DNA from: Ferruginibacter sp.
GTDB taxonomy: Bacteria; Bacteroidota; Bacteroidia; Chitinophagales; Chitinophagaceae
Direction: 5' to 3'
DNA: 6,059 bases
Assembly (NCBI GenBank): GCA_025362765.1
Contig: JANYFI010000518.1
Location: 1-6,059, forward strand
Positions 6,015 through 6,059 of the stretch are shown piece after piece (within the stretch, counting starts at the first letter, position 1; every line of letters begins with the position of its first letter). Both the position numbers and the translations under genes were made by a program. The notes beneath the pieces were generated by a model, which worked only from the letters and a program-made list of their open reading frames with translations, was not told the origin of the DNA and ran no database searches.

Positions 6015-6041
6015 GCTATTTGGAAAACAATTTTATCTTTG
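6012..6041 (+). promoter_or_regulatory. Promoter for a gene beyond the window end
   Basis: TTTG (6012-6015) and TATCTTTG (6034-6041) are separated by 18 nt and match both halves of the Bacteroidota housekeeping promoter (TTTG, 17-23 nt, TAnnTTTG). This is the best promoter match in the window. It points right, so it should serve a + strand gene starting after 6059. It overlaps the T-tail of the preceding terminator. Confidence 0.55.
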
Positions 6042-6059
6042 CTGAGTATCTGAATATTT

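Overview
The window looks like a stretch of a Bacteroidota chromosome, and Chitinophagaceae or close relatives fit best (inference). The reasons are moderate, slightly AT-rich base composition, no Shine-Dalgarno sequences ahead of any start, several matches to the Bacteroidota -7 promoter box TAnnTTTG, and the character of the protein families. I could not run a database search, so the taxonomic call rests on these signals.

Layout, all on the + strand: (1) the C-terminal 55 residues of an unrecognised membrane protein (1-168); (2) a complete NodU/CmcH/TobZ-type carbamoyltransferase (230-1960); (3) a 265-bp gap with two short palindromic elements, a hairpin, a T9 run and a candidate promoter; (4) a small family 2 glycosyltransferase (2226-2993); (5) a 211-bp gap with an 11-bp perfect inverted repeat; (6) a PHP-domain CpsB/YwqE-like protein-tyrosine phosphatase (3205-3948); (7) a 176-bp gap rich in GTTTA/TAAAC and with two mutually exclusive hairpins; (8) a type I (ABCB-like) ABC exporter half-transporter (4125-5948) with a promoter box almost touching its start codon; (9) a probable terminator followed by a good promoter for a gene outside the window.

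The first three complete genes fit a surface-polysaccharide or glycolipid locus. The glycosyltransferase would add a sugar, the carbamoyltransferase would put a carbamoyl group on a sugar hydroxyl, and the PHP phosphatase would tune a tyrosine kinase that controls polysaccharide chain length and export. The ABC exporter could be part of the locus or simply adjacent, as its family covers lipid, peptide and drug export. The gaps are wide (61, 265, 211 and 176 bp), so separate promoters are more likely than one tight operon.

I see no CRISPR array, tRNA, rRNA, transposase or convincing new defence or mobile system. The most interesting leftovers are non-coding: the 11-bp inverted repeat, the GTTTA cluster, the overlapping hairpins and the apparently leaderless exporter transcript. 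In the proteins, the exporter has an aspartate in place of the usual catalytic glutamate.
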